This document shows, piece by piece, positions 42,858-51,463 of a DNA stretch of 64,000 nucleotides. The notes under the pieces were generated by a model. The model had not been told where the DNA came from. It ran no database searches and saw nothing but the letters and a program-made list of their open reading frames with translations. Position numbers and translations under genes: made by a program. The stretch's first letter is position 1; the number at the start of each line of letters is the position of its first letter. Source of the DNA: Natronococcus pandeyae (lineage in GTDB: Archaea > Halobacteriota > Halobacteria > Halobacteriales > Natrialbaceae); NCBI RefSeq assembly GCF_008122205.1, contig NZ_PHNJ01000004.1, forward strand, positions 310,001 through 374,000, given 5' to 3'.

Positions 42858-43877
42858 TCAGGACGATCCGAACCGCCGGGAGAGCGTTCGACCGAGGTTC
42901 AGCGCCGACAGCGCCGGTGCCGGCCGTCCCCGCTCCCACAGCAACAGCGGTATCGGCTGGGCGCCGAAGTACTCCTTGAAGCTGAACACGCCGTTCCTGA
43001 AGTCCGGCGTCGACCCCCGGAGGTCGTACGTCTCGTAGCCCTGATCCATCGCCCACTTGATCGCGTGCTCGTGAAGCAACTCCGGGGCGTGGTACTCGAA
43101 GTGATCCGCGGTGACGGCCGTGTAGAGGTGCTGGACCGACGACTGTTCGTCGTCCGAGACGTACAGGTACATGCCGCGTCTCGCGCCGTCGACCCGGAGC
43201 GAAAAGATCGTTATTCTGTCCTCGAGTCGCTCGAGTTCGGCCAGAAACGAGTACGGGAGCGCGTCCATCTCGACACGGTCCATCACTTTCGTGTAGTCGT
43301 CGTAGAAGTCGGACAGCACTCCGGCAGTCAGCGGCTCCTCGACGACCTCGAACTCGTTTTCGCGGCCGCGTCTAATACCGCGGCGGCGCTCTCCGTGCAT
43401 GTCCTCGAGGATCGCGTCCCACCCCCGGCTGAGATCGAGCGTGAACCGACACGAGTGGACGGCGACGTCGTAGCCGCGTTCTCTGAGCGCGTTGTGGTAG
43501 CGGACGTACCCCTGGTTGTAGGTCCGAAACTGGTTGAACAGGACCCGTCCGTCACAGCGGTCGGCGACGCCGTCGAGCAGGAGTTCCAGCGCTCGTTCCT
43601 CGTTGGCCATCGCGATCGGACCGCCGTACCCCGGTTCGATCGACTTTAGCTGATCGACCGGTCCGAGTTCGGTGACGAAGTTCGGGAGGACGGCGATCGG
43701 GTTTCCCTTCTTCGAGACGAGGACGTGTCTCGGCTCACGGCCCGTTCCCGCCTCGACCGCGCGGAGCCACTCGTAGCGATGAAAGACACAGCCGAGTTCG
43801 GACTGTTCGACGATATTGTTCCACTGGTTCCGATTCACCGCGTCGATGCTGTCTATGTGTTCCACTTCGAGAGACAT
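42858..43877 (-). CDS. GNAT/FemAB-like transferase
   Basis: A 339-residue cytoplasmic protein with the two-lobe GNAT layout. CVFHRYEWLRAVEAGTGREP near the N-terminus matches the equivalent FHRSS stretch of the protein at 34378. FTLDLSRGWDAILEDMHGERRRGIRRG (split over the middle) is the FemAB-like connector. YLYVSDDEQSSVQHLYTAV and the C-terminal WAMDQGYETYDLRGSTPD correspond to the second lobe. Such enzymes add acyl or aminoacyl groups to sugars or peptides. It faces the flippase gene and shares the locus theme. The substrate is unknown. Confidence 0.83.
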   Translation of the reverse strand: MSLEVEHIDSIDAVNRNQWNNIVEQSELGCVFHRYEWLRAVEAGTGREPRHVLVSKKGNPIAVLPNFVTELGPVDQLKSIEPGYGGPIAMANEERALELLLDGVADRCDGRVLFNQFRTYNQGYVRYHNALRERGYDVAVHSCRFTLDLSRGWDAILEDMHGERRRGIRRGRENEFEVVEEPLTAGVLSDFYDDYTKVMDRVEMDALPYSFLAELERLEDRITIFSLRVDGARRGMYLYVSDDEQSSVQHLYTAVTADHFEYHAPELLHEHAIKWAMDQGYETYDLRGSTPDFRNGVFSFKEYFGAQPIPLLLWERGRPAPALSALNLGRTLSRRFGSS

Positions 43878-44049
43878 CTGCAGACCTCGGCACGTACCGT
43901 TCTCTTACCGGTGTCCCGGAAGAAATAGCTTTGGAGCGTCCGACGGATACGTTTGCATTTCTCGACGCCGGCGGGACGGGTAATCGTGAATTACGACAAC
44001 TCGGGACGAACTCTCGACTCGAGCCACCCACCGGAGGCGAGGCAGTAAC

Positions 44050-44889
44050 TCAACGGAGTACGTTCACACGGTCGAGCACTGCCGAGTGCAGTTCGGAAAG
44101 CGGCGGCGGACCGTCGGCGTCGGACGAGACCACGACGACGCGATCGGCGTCCCCGGAGGCGTTGGTGAGGAGCCGTGCGTTGTCCTCGTGGTCGAGCATC
44201 TCGTTGGTCGCGAGCGCCGAGTCGCCGACGACGATCACCGTCCCGTCGCCGACGTCTTCGACGGTCGCGACCGGATGCGAGGAGGGACGTTCGTCCTCTC
44301 CGAGCGTCGCGTCCGGATCGTCGACGAGGTAGCTGAACTCGCTCGAGTTCGCGAGCACCGTCGCGCCGTTTGGCTCGACCGCGGTCGCGTGGTTCAGCCC
44401 CAGTCGATCGACGTCCGCGGTCAGCGCGTGGTCTGCGACGTCCGTCGCGATCGGCTGTGCCGGACCGCGGTAGTGGTGGCGGTCGTCTCGGAGCACCTGG
44501 CCGTCGAGTCGGGCCTCGGCGCCGACAGACGAGAGAACGGCGTTCGCCTCGGGCGAGTCGGCGACCACCACGAGCGTGCCGCCGTCCCGGACGAACGTCT
44601 CGGCGCTCGCGGCCGCGTCGTCCGCGGTAGCCACGTCCGTCTCGTCGGTATCGTCGGACGGCGCGGTGATCGCGACGGTGCCGTCGGGTTCGAGCCCATC
44701 GTATCCCGCTGCAGTCTCGTACTCGAGACCGGGCTCAGACTCGATCTGCTGTCGGAGTTCGCTGGTGCCGTCGTCGCCCGGATTGTACGGATCGTAGGCG
44801 ACGCTCGAGGTCGAGCCAACCCAGGCAAGCGTGACGAGGACGACGACACCGAACGCGACGAGGGCGAGTCGCGGACGGTCGGCGCTCAC
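44050..44889 (-). CDS. DUF4350 protein
   Basis: A 279-residue protein with one N-terminal membrane helix (about 9-30) and a large soluble domain of the GATase-like DUF4350 type. The motif TSELRQQIESEPGLEYETA is followed by AAASAETFVRDGGTLVVVAD (about 90-109) and VATVEDVGDGTVIVVGDSAL (about 207-226). In archaea DUF4350 genes usually sit with MoxR ATPase, DUF58 and transglutaminase genes; here only the small upstream membrane gene remains. The ATG overlaps that gene's stop (ATGA), so the pair is coupled. Confidence 0.85.
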   Translation of the reverse strand: MSADRPRLALVAFGVVVLVTLAWVGSTSSVAYDPYNPGDDGTSELRQQIESEPGLEYETAAGYDGLEPDGTVAITAPSDDTDETDVATADDAAASAETFVRDGGTLVVVADSPEANAVLSSVGAEARLDGQVLRDDRHHYRGPAQPIATDVADHALTADVDRLGLNHATAVEPNGATVLANSSEFSYLVDDPDATLGEDERPSSHPVATVEDVGDGTVIVVGDSALATNEMLDHEDNARLLTNASGDADRVVVVSSDADGPPPLSELHSAVLDRVNVLR

Positions 44890-45173
44890 GGGAGCACCCC
44901 CGGCGCGATCAGCTGAATCGTGCGGACGGCGACGACGACTGCGGCGCCGGCGATTGCGACGACGGTAATTCGGCGGATCCGTCCCCGCCAGCGTGGGTCG
45001 ACCTCGGCGGGAATCAGCAGTTCGTTCAGGACCACGAATCCGAGCACTGCCAGCAGGAAAAACGCGCCGGGGGAGAACGCCTCCAGCGCGACGAGTCCGA
45101 GCAGTGCTCCAAGCAACCAGGTGACCTGCAGGCGGACGTATCGATGGCGCCGCGACGTTGGCATCGACGACAA
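44886..45173 (-). CDS. Small membrane protein coupled to DUF4350
   Basis: A 95-residue protein with three hydrophobic stretches (about 14-30, 33-52 and 70-90). The basic start SRRHRYVRLQVTWLLGALLG suggests a cytoplasmic N-terminus. No named family is recognised. It precedes DUF4350 with a 4-bp overlap, so it is probably a partner subunit. A second start is possible at Met4. The 116-nt gap to 45290 has no clear feature. Confidence 0.7.
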   Translation of the reverse strand: MSSMPTSRRHRYVRLQVTWLLGALLGLVALEAFSPGAFFLLAVLGFVVLNELLIPAEVDPRWRGRIRRITVVAIAGAAVVVAVRTIQLIAPGVLP

Positions 45174-45289
45174 CCGTTTACGAGCAGTTCCGTAAACCTA
45201 GCAGATGGTATCGATCTCGAGCACGCGGTAAGACGAGTTTACGACCGACTCGAGGGCGGTGTCCGCGTCGGAACCGGCCGAGACGTGGC

Positions 45290-47185
45290 TCAGGAGTGCA
45301 CCGCCACCGCACCGGAGTCGTACACCCGGTCGCGCTCCTCGAGCGTGTCTCGCGGGAGGTCCGACTCGTCGACGTACTGCGTGAACTGGAGGGGTCTGTT
45401 CTCGAGTTCGCCCTCCCGGACGAGGACGGCGTCGTGGTCGTCGAACATGGCGTCGCCCTCGCCGGCGTCGACCACCGAACACAGCGAGCCGTGGAACTCT
45501 CCCATGTACCGACAGGCGATCCGGTCGGTTCCGATCTCTCCGCCGTAGCCGTCGTCGACCGCCGCGAACGACTGGCGCTCGTGATCGGAGAGGTAGAACG
45601 TGTAGAACGGCCGCTCGACGACCGGGTTGTCGGAGGCGGTGAAGTCGCTCGAGACCGCCGTGAAGGTGAACAGCGACAGGATCAACAGGAGGACGAGCAA
45701 CACCGTCAGCCCGCCGCGCTGGAGCAGTTCGTACAGCCCGTAGCCGCCGGCCAGCGCGACGAACATGAAGCCGTAGTGGCCGAACCGGTCGACGTTGACG
45801 CCGGCCAGCGCGTCCAGCAGGAGCACCGGCCCGGGGAAGACGAGCGGAACGAGGAGGATCGCAACGACACCGACGGCCGTCGTGCGCCCGCTCGGTCCCC
45901 AGCTTCCGCCGTGGACGACGTCGTCATCGCCGGCGCCGCCGTCTGCGTACGCCGGCCGTCGATCCCGTTCCAGCAGGAACAGGAATCCGAGGAGGACGAA
46001 AAAGAGCGCGAACCCGTACGGAACGAAGTTCGCGACCTCCACCCAGGGGCTCGTGATCACGCCCTCCGGGACCGCCGACTCCGTCGGCTCGAAGAGCACC
46101 GCGTAGATCGTTCCCGCGATTCTCGTGACGACGAACTCCGCGGCGTACAGCCAGTAGAGGGCCGTGAACAGGAACGTGACGGTGAGGACGTAGCTGCCGA
46201 CGATCGGCTCCGACCGGGTGACCGTCCGCTCCGCGAGCGCCACGAGGGCGAGGATCGCGAGCACGAACGGGATCGTCACGGGGTGGGCGACCACGATCGC
46301 CGCGACCAGGCCGACCGTCAGGAGTTGCATCCCCGCGGTCGGGCGACTCAGGAGCGCGAGCAGCAGTGCGAGAAAGAAGATCGAGGCGACGCTGCGCGGA
46401 ATCGAGTACATCCCGTAGAAGAGGTACAGCGGGAACGAGATCGCCACCAGACTCGCCAGGAGGCCGTACTTCTCGTCCGGGTAGAGTCGGCGGGCGACGC
46501 CGTAGGTGAGCCCGACGCCCGCGGCGAAGAGCCCGCCGGAGAGGAGGTAGATCGCGGTGTACGGCGCGAGCCAGCCGCCGAAGACCAGCGAGGCGAACGC
46601 GGTGTAGACGTGCCACAGCTGGAACGAGTCGTAGCTCGGTAGGAGCGTCGACGTCCGTCCCGTCTCGAGGATCGTCGTCGTCATCGAGATGTGCGACGTG
46701 AGGTCGGTGTGGCCGACGAAGAGCCCGTAGTTCAGGGTGACGCTGTAGATGACGAGCAAGAGGGTGACCGCCAGGTGATAGAGCCCGATCGCGCGGCTCG
46801 CTCGACCGGTCGGTGCCGTCGCTATCAGCAGGAAACAGCAGAGGTAGAGGAGCGAGACGCCTGCGTAGAACGCGTACGGACGAACGTCGGTGGCGACCAG
46901 TACGAGGACCAGTGCGCCGAGTACGAGGTGAAAGAGCGTCGACCAGACCCGCCAGTCGACCCGGACCGGTGGCGACCAGCCGCCACCCGTCTCGGAACCG
47001 GCGCGGACGCCTCGAGCGACGAGCGGCGCCGCGATCATCGGGACGGCGACGTACAGCCCCAGTATCGACAGGTTCGGAAGGCCGAGGAGGAACGGAACGG
47101 CGACGCCGAGAACCGCGGCGACGACGAGTACGACCGAGAGCAGCCGGGATACGTCGAACTCGGTTCGGATCACGGACGCCTCCAT
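45290..47185 (-). CDS. Multi-pass membrane protein, GT-C-like
   Basis: A 631-residue protein with about 14 hydrophobic helices and a hydrophilic C-terminal domain (about 540-631). LNYGLFVGHTDLTSHISMTT (about 148-167) includes an acidic/His loop after a long helix, as in GT-C glycosyltransferases where an Asp or Glu in the first outer loop is catalytic. AFASLVFGGWLAPYTAIYLLS and the repeated long helices agree with ArnT/PMT/Wzy-like topology. It could transfer or polymerise lipid-linked sugars at the outer face. The assignment is by topology and context, not by a proven motif. Confidence 0.6.
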   Translation of the reverse strand: MEASVIRTEFDVSRLLSVVLVVAAVLGVAVPFLLGLPNLSILGLYVAVPMIAAPLVARGVRAGSETGGGWSPPVRVDWRVWSTLFHLVLGALVLVLVATDVRPYAFYAGVSLLYLCCFLLIATAPTGRASRAIGLYHLAVTLLLVIYSVTLNYGLFVGHTDLTSHISMTTTILETGRTSTLLPSYDSFQLWHVYTAFASLVFGGWLAPYTAIYLLSGGLFAAGVGLTYGVARRLYPDEKYGLLASLVAISFPLYLFYGMYSIPRSVASIFFLALLLALLSRPTAGMQLLTVGLVAAIVVAHPVTIPFVLAILALVALAERTVTRSEPIVGSYVLTVTFLFTALYWLYAAEFVVTRIAGTIYAVLFEPTESAVPEGVITSPWVEVANFVPYGFALFFVLLGFLFLLERDRRPAYADGGAGDDDVVHGGSWGPSGRTTAVGVVAILLVPLVFPGPVLLLDALAGVNVDRFGHYGFMFVALAGGYGLYELLQRGGLTVLLVLLLILSLFTFTAVSSDFTASDNPVVERPFYTFYLSDHERQSFAAVDDGYGGEIGTDRIACRYMGEFHGSLCSVVDAGEGDAMFDDHDAVLVREGELENRPLQFTQYVDESDLPRDTLEERDRVYDSGAVAVHS

Positions 47186-47541
47186 CTCCGTTTCGACCGG
47201 TCGACTCGACCGCGTGCCGCTCGCGCGGCGCGACGCGTTCGTCGTCCGGCGCTCGAGCCGGTTGGTTCCGTCGGGCGATCCTGCATAGTCGAGGGTTCGC
47301 TATGCGAGCCACTGCGAAAAACGTTACAGCACGTTCAGTCGATCCGACGGATCCGGCGACGCCCGTCGCGGGGGTGACGATCGAACGTGACCCGAACGCC
47401 GGATTCGGTCCCGCGATCGGCTCACGCGACCGAATGGATCTGCCGGTAGATCGAGATTACCGTGAGCAGCTGCGGACAATATAACGCTTCTCCGCGTGAC
47501 GATATGAACGCTATAGAACGCCTGAAACGCATTTCATACTG
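47186..47541. other. 356-nt divergent intergenic region
   Basis: No gene is supported. A 60-codon ORF at 47301-47484 was considered and rejected. The TATA element at 47510-47519 serves the lyase-like gene. Confidence 0.4.
47510..47519 (+). promoter_or_regulatory. TATA-like element of the gene at 47542
   Basis: GCTATAGAAC is centred about 28 nt upstream of the ATG, which indicates a leaderless transcript. Confidence 0.5.
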
Positions 47542-48873
47542 ATGGATCGTCGAACCGTCCTGAAGGCGAGCGGTGCCGTCGCGGCGACGGTACTGGTAGC
47601 AGGGTGTCCGGACGACGCCGATCCCGACGAGCCCGAGGAGCCGGAGGAACCCGACGACGAGCCGCCCGACGACGACCCACCGGACGACGAGGAGCCGGAG
47701 GGATTCGAGGACTCGCTCGCGGACCAGGTCGACGAGGACGACGAGGGGATCGACGTCGTCCAGATCGATTACGACGAACTCGACGACCCGACCGACGTCT
47801 ACCGGGTCTGGTCGGGCGACCCGTCCACGGTCTCGTTCGTCGACAACCACACGTTCGAGGGTGAGGCGGCGCTGCGATGTGATATCCCTCGAGGCGGAAG
47901 CGACGGGAGCAACGCGGCGTACTGGTTCCCGGCGAACGGGTACGGACAGCCCCTCGAGGTTCGCCAGCGGGCGATGGTTCGACTGAACGACGACTGGACG
48001 ATGAACGCGGGCGACGTCTGCCGGTTCTGGTGTTTCGGCCTGAACACGGAGGCGGGGGGTCAGGGCTCCGGCGGTCGCGGACGGCCGTCCGGAACCGACG
48101 GCTGGTCGAGCATGCTGGCGATCACGAACCGGGAGAGCCGGTCGAACGACGAGTACAAACTCGCCGCGTACACCTACCACCTCGACCAGGCCTGGACGAG
48201 CGGCGAGTTCGAGGTGATCGACACCCAGGTGCCGGCCGGCGAGTGGATCGCGCTCGAGACCGAGGTCGTGATGAACTCGATCGACGACGGTCAGGCGGTA
48301 GACGACGGCGAGGTTCGCTGCTGGCTGAACGGCGACCTCGCCTACGAGCGAACCGACTTTCGCTGGACGACGGTCGAAGAGCAGGCCGTCGAGTACGCCG
48401 GCCCGCTGGTTCGGTACGGGGGCGGCGAAACCGCACCGACGGATCTCGCGATCCACTACGACGAGCACGAACTGCTCGCCGACGGCATCCCCGAGATCCC
48501 GCCGTACGATCAGCACCCGTACTTCGAGGATCCGGCGAACATGGACGCCTACGACGGGCGCGTGACCTACGTCAACGGCGACGGAACCGCGACGTACCGC
48601 CTCTACGTCGACGGCGAAATCGTCCACACCGACTGGAGCAACGTCGACGGCCAGCAGGCGATGTACAACGACACCGTCGAGGTCACGCCGGCCGACGTCT
48701 CGGAGAGCGGTTACGCGGTCGTCGAGGCGACCGCGGAGCCGAACACCGTCGACGGCTACCTCTTCAACGGCGAGTTCGTCGCCATCGACGCCGATCCAGT
48801 CCCCGTCGAACTCTGGATCTCGGGCGAGCAGGTCGAACCCATCGATTACCTGACGTCCCCTACCGACGCGTGA
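47542..48873 (+). CDS. Tat lipoprotein with polysaccharide-lyase-like beta-sandwich
   Basis: A 443-residue protein. The signal MDRRTVLKASGAVAATVLVAGC is a Tat peptide whose Cys22 is a lipobox (about 1-22). An acidic Pro/Glu/Asp spacer (about 23-60) is followed by a beta-rich domain with IDYDELDDPTDVYRVW (about 75-90), GTDGWSSMLAITNRES, EYKLAAYTYHLDQ, NGDLAYERTDF and IHYDEHEL. This order matches the protein at 50451, and together they resemble concanavalin-like lyase/laminarinase folds. A C-terminal domain (about 330-443) is extra. Extracellular binding or cleavage of an acidic polysaccharide is likely; the substrate is unknown. Confidence 0.75.
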   Translation: MDRRTVLKASGAVAATVLVAGCPDDADPDEPEEPEEPDDEPPDDDPPDDEEPEGFEDSLADQVDEDDEGIDVVQIDYDELDDPTDVYRVWSGDPSTVSFVDNHTFEGEAALRCDIPRGGSDGSNAAYWFPANGYGQPLEVRQRAMVRLNDDWTMNAGDVCRFWCFGLNTEAGGQGSGGRGRPSGTDGWSSMLAITNRESRSNDEYKLAAYTYHLDQAWTSGEFEVIDTQVPAGEWIALETEVVMNSIDDGQAVDDGEVRCWLNGDLAYERTDFRWTTVEEQAVEYAGPLVRYGGGETAPTDLAIHYDEHELLADGIPEIPPYDQHPYFEDPANMDAYDGRVTYVNGDGTATYRLYVDGEIVHTDWSNVDGQQAMYNDTVEVTPADVSESGYAVVEATAEPNTVDGYLFNGEFVAIDADPVPVELWISGEQVEPIDYLTSPTDA

Positions 48874-50074
48874 GGGGAACGGGTTCGTGATCGGGAGAGC
48901 GAGATCGATCGACCGTCGGCAGTTTGCGGACGAGTCCTGCCGGCGGCGTCAACCACGCGCCCAGATCCGATCGATCGACGTCCCACGGAACCCCGGGCTT
49001 CGCGACCGCCCGCAGACACTCGAGCAGTCGCTCTTCCTCGCGGTTGCGGGCGTAATAGTACAGCTCTCGAAGCGGGAACACCATCTCACCGTCCGGTTGT
49101 GGCGACCGGTCGGGTAACCGATCCTCGAGGCCGAGCACCGTCGCGACCATCGTCGAGGCGAACCGGTAGCCGTGCGCGCTCGCCAGCGCGTACGACGCCC
49201 AGAACTTCGGATTGATCTCCATGAGCACGAGTTCGCCGCTCGCTCGGCGCTTGAACTCGACGAGCGCGACGCCGTGCCAGTCGATCTCCCGGAGCAACTC
49301 GGTGGCCGCGGTCTCGAGTTCCGGGTCGCGACACAGCCGAAGGTGGGTGCCGCTGCCGCCGCGCCGCGGGACAGATCGCAGCTCCTCGTGACAGACATCG
49401 AGTTCGATTTCGCCGTCGCGGACGAACAGGCCGCAGCCGTACGTCGACGTCGATCCGGTGATACACTCCTGGACGAGTACGTCTCCCGTCGGCGCGACGG
49501 CCTCGAGCCGATCGTAGACGTCCCAGAACTGATCCGGATCCGCGACGCGGGCCGTCGTCCCGTGACCGCCGCCCGCCTCCCGTCGCGCCTTGAGAAAGAC
49601 CGGGAACGCGAGGGCCTCGAGCGATCCAGCCGGTCGACCCTGAGCGTCGATCTTCTCGACGAGTCGGGAGTAATCAGTCGGCACGTCGATATCGAGGGCG
49701 GCGGCTCGCTCCATCGTCGCCGCCTTGTCCGCGGCGACCTCGAACACGTCGGGGTCGGGGAGGCAGACGGACGCGAACGATGGGAGGTCGTCCCGGACCG
49801 ACTCGAGGACGGCGGCCGACTCGTAGCCGACGGGGAGGACGAACTGCGGGCGGTGGGCGTGGATCACGGACCACAGCGCCTCGAGGAAGCCGGAATCGTC
49901 GACCGGCGGGATCGTGACGGCGACGTCGCAGTAGTTCGATCGGAGTAACCGACTGTGCCGCATCGTCCCCGTGCCGACGATCGTCGCGTCGAGATCTTCC
50001 GATAGCTCCTGGGCGATCACGAGCGCGGTCGGGTAATCGCCGTCGAGAAGCAGCACTCGCGGCCCCGGTCGCAT
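48860..50074 (-). CDS. ATP-grasp enzyme (carbamoyl-phosphate-synthase-like family)
   Basis: A 404-residue protein. The N-terminal Rossmann-like part starts VLLLDGDYPTALVIAQELSE. The ATP-grasp core includes FPVFLKARREAGGGHGTTAR (about 143-162), VLVQECITGSTSTYG (about 184-198) and the metal-binding end LVLMEINPKFWASYALASAH (about 264-283). ATP-grasp enzymes of this kind ligate amino acids or amines to carboxylates, which fits modification of uronate-containing glycans or peptide tails. The ATG at 50074 is preferred because upstream in-frame sequence is basic and unlike the genome. The stop overlaps the 3' end of the lyase-like gene by 14 bp. Confidence 0.85.
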   Translation of the reverse strand: MRPGPRVLLLDGDYPTALVIAQELSEDLDATIVGTGTMRHSRLLRSNYCDVAVTIPPVDDSGFLEALWSVIHAHRPQFVLPVGYESAAVLESVRDDLPSFASVCLPDPDVFEVAADKAATMERAAALDIDVPTDYSRLVEKIDAQGRPAGSLEALAFPVFLKARREAGGGHGTTARVADPDQFWDVYDRLEAVAPTGDVLVQECITGSTSTYGCGLFVRDGEIELDVCHEELRSVPRRGGSGTHLRLCRDPELETAATELLREIDWHGVALVEFKRRASGELVLMEINPKFWASYALASAHGYRFASTMVATVLGLEDRLPDRSPQPDGEMVFPLRELYYYARNREEERLLECLRAVAKPGVPWDVDRSDLGAWLTPPAGLVRKLPTVDRSRSPDHEPVPLTRR

Positions 50075-50450
50075 GTCACGTCTCCCGTGATCCCGCGTGA
50101 AAAGCGACGCCGATCGTCTCGTCGGTCTCCGGCGAGTAATCTCGATTTTCTCCGCCGAACGCGGCTGGTAAAGGGAGTGTTTCGTCACGACCTGTCGTTC
50201 GTCGGTGTCGCTACTCGAGGCGAGGGAGACGCGTTCTGGCGACCGGGCCCCCGTCGTCACGAACAACGAGGAATTAGCGGCGGTGAACGGCGTGTTGACT
50301 CCGGTAATACTCGTTTGGACCTGGCCCATTTGGACGTCGCAGTACGGTCAATAATTTTATGAAATCGCCCCACTCCGAATCACTTTCGGGATTGTTTACA
50401 GTCTCTCGAAAGAGAAAATTTATGTCGGTAGTCCCCCGTTACCCGACCGT
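50075..50450. other. 376-nt divergent intergenic region
   Basis: No gene is supported. It holds AT-rich promoter DNA (50340-50430) for the gene at 50451. Confidence 0.4.
50417..50426 (+). promoter_or_regulatory. TATA-like element of the gene at 50451
   Basis: AATTTATGTC is centred about 29 nt upstream of the ATG at 50451. Confidence 0.5.
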
Positions 50451-51368
50451 ATGGAACGAGAGCAGCCGGCTCGAGAGCAGACTGACACGGAGCACAGTGA
50501 CGGATTTCGCGGGAGTAATGACCGCGTTCTCGGCCGGAGATCGTACCTGAAGCTCACCGGCGGGGCGATGGCCGCGCTGGGAGTCGGAACCGGTGCGAGC
50601 GCGACGGCCGCCGGCGACGAGTCGGGGCCAGCGGTGATCGATATCGACTACGACGAGTACGAGGATCCCGGAGCAGTGTACGACGTCAACGACGTCCGTG
50701 GCTCGTACACCCCCGAGTTCGTGACCGACCGATCGACGCGCGACGGCCGTTCGCTGCGCACGGAATTCACGAGCGACTCGAAGATCGCCAACTGCGAGTA
50801 CCGCTTGCCCGAGAAGGTCGGGGAGCATCAGGACGAGGTGTACACCCGGTTCACCGTCCACCCGGAGAACTTCGATCTCGGTGCGAACGACACGGTCCGG
50901 ATGTTCTGGGCCCCGCTGACGAACGGTGACGGCTCGTCCGGCGGCGGTTCGTCCGGGGGCACGAACGGCTGGTCGAACGCGATCGGGTTCGCCAACCGGA
51001 ACGACTCGCCGGCGCCGGATGGCTACAAGTTCTTCTCGTACGCCTACCACATGGACGGCTCCGGTGACTTCCAGATGACCGACGCCGTCGTGCAGATGGA
51101 CGAGTGGAACGAGATCGAGTGCCACATCAAGGTGAACACCTCCGACGGCGGCTCGGCCAATGCCGACGGCGTGATGCGCTACTGGGTCAACGGCGACCTC
51201 GCCTTCGAGGATACGTCGATGCGGTTCACCACCAGCGACGACAACCGAATCGAGGCCGTCGGTCCGCTCGGCTACATGATCGGCAACGTCGGCGGCGCAC
51301 TCTACTACGACGAGCACCAGATCGTCCTCGACGCGGACCGCGAAGAAGCCCGGAGCGCGCTCGAGTAA
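50451..51368 (+). CDS. Tat-exported polysaccharide-lyase-like beta-sandwich protein
   Basis: A 305-residue protein. LGRRSYLKLTGGAMAALGVG (about 27-46) is a Tat signal without a lipobox, so release or other anchoring is expected. The mature part is one beta-sandwich domain: IDIDYDEYEDPGAVYDVNDV, SLRTEFTSDSKIANCEYRLP, TVRMFWAPL, NGWSNAIGFANRND, FFSYAYHMDG and WVNGDLAFEDTSMRFTTSDD. The order and motifs match the protein at 47542. The fold resembles concanavalin-like polysaccharide lyases such as alginate or heparin-type lyases. Activity on an acidic glycan outside the cell is inferred. A TATA element supports the start. Confidence 0.75.
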   Translation: MEREQPAREQTDTEHSDGFRGSNDRVLGRRSYLKLTGGAMAALGVGTGASATAAGDESGPAVIDIDYDEYEDPGAVYDVNDVRGSYTPEFVTDRSTRDGRSLRTEFTSDSKIANCEYRLPEKVGEHQDEVYTRFTVHPENFDLGANDTVRMFWAPLTNGDGSSGGGSSGGTNGWSNAIGFANRNDSPAPDGYKFFSYAYHMDGSGDFQMTDAVVQMDEWNEIECHIKVNTSDGGSANADGVMRYWVNGDLAFEDTSMRFTTSDDNRIEAVGPLGYMIGNVGGALYYDEHQIVLDADREEARSALE

Positions 51369-51441
51369 CTCGCGTTCGTTATACCGTCGGCTGTACGTCA
51401 CGTCGGGGCAGCCTCGACCCGTCTGGGACCACTCCGACGAG

Positions 51442-51463
51442 CAGTTACAGCCGCCAGTCTCAG
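51442..51463 (+). repeat. Dispersed element, copy at 51442
   Basis: CAGTTACAGCCGCCAGTCTC and the preceding CTCCG at 51432-51436 match the right half and part of the left half of the 39-bp element. It lies between two converging genes and touches the stop of the TauE/SafE gene. Confidence 0.45.

Noticed and set aside
47301-47484. A 60-codon plus-strand ORF before the lyase-like gene
   Set aside because: It has ordinary haloarchaeal composition but no family motif, no upstream TATA at the right distance, and lies in the promoter region of two divergent genes.
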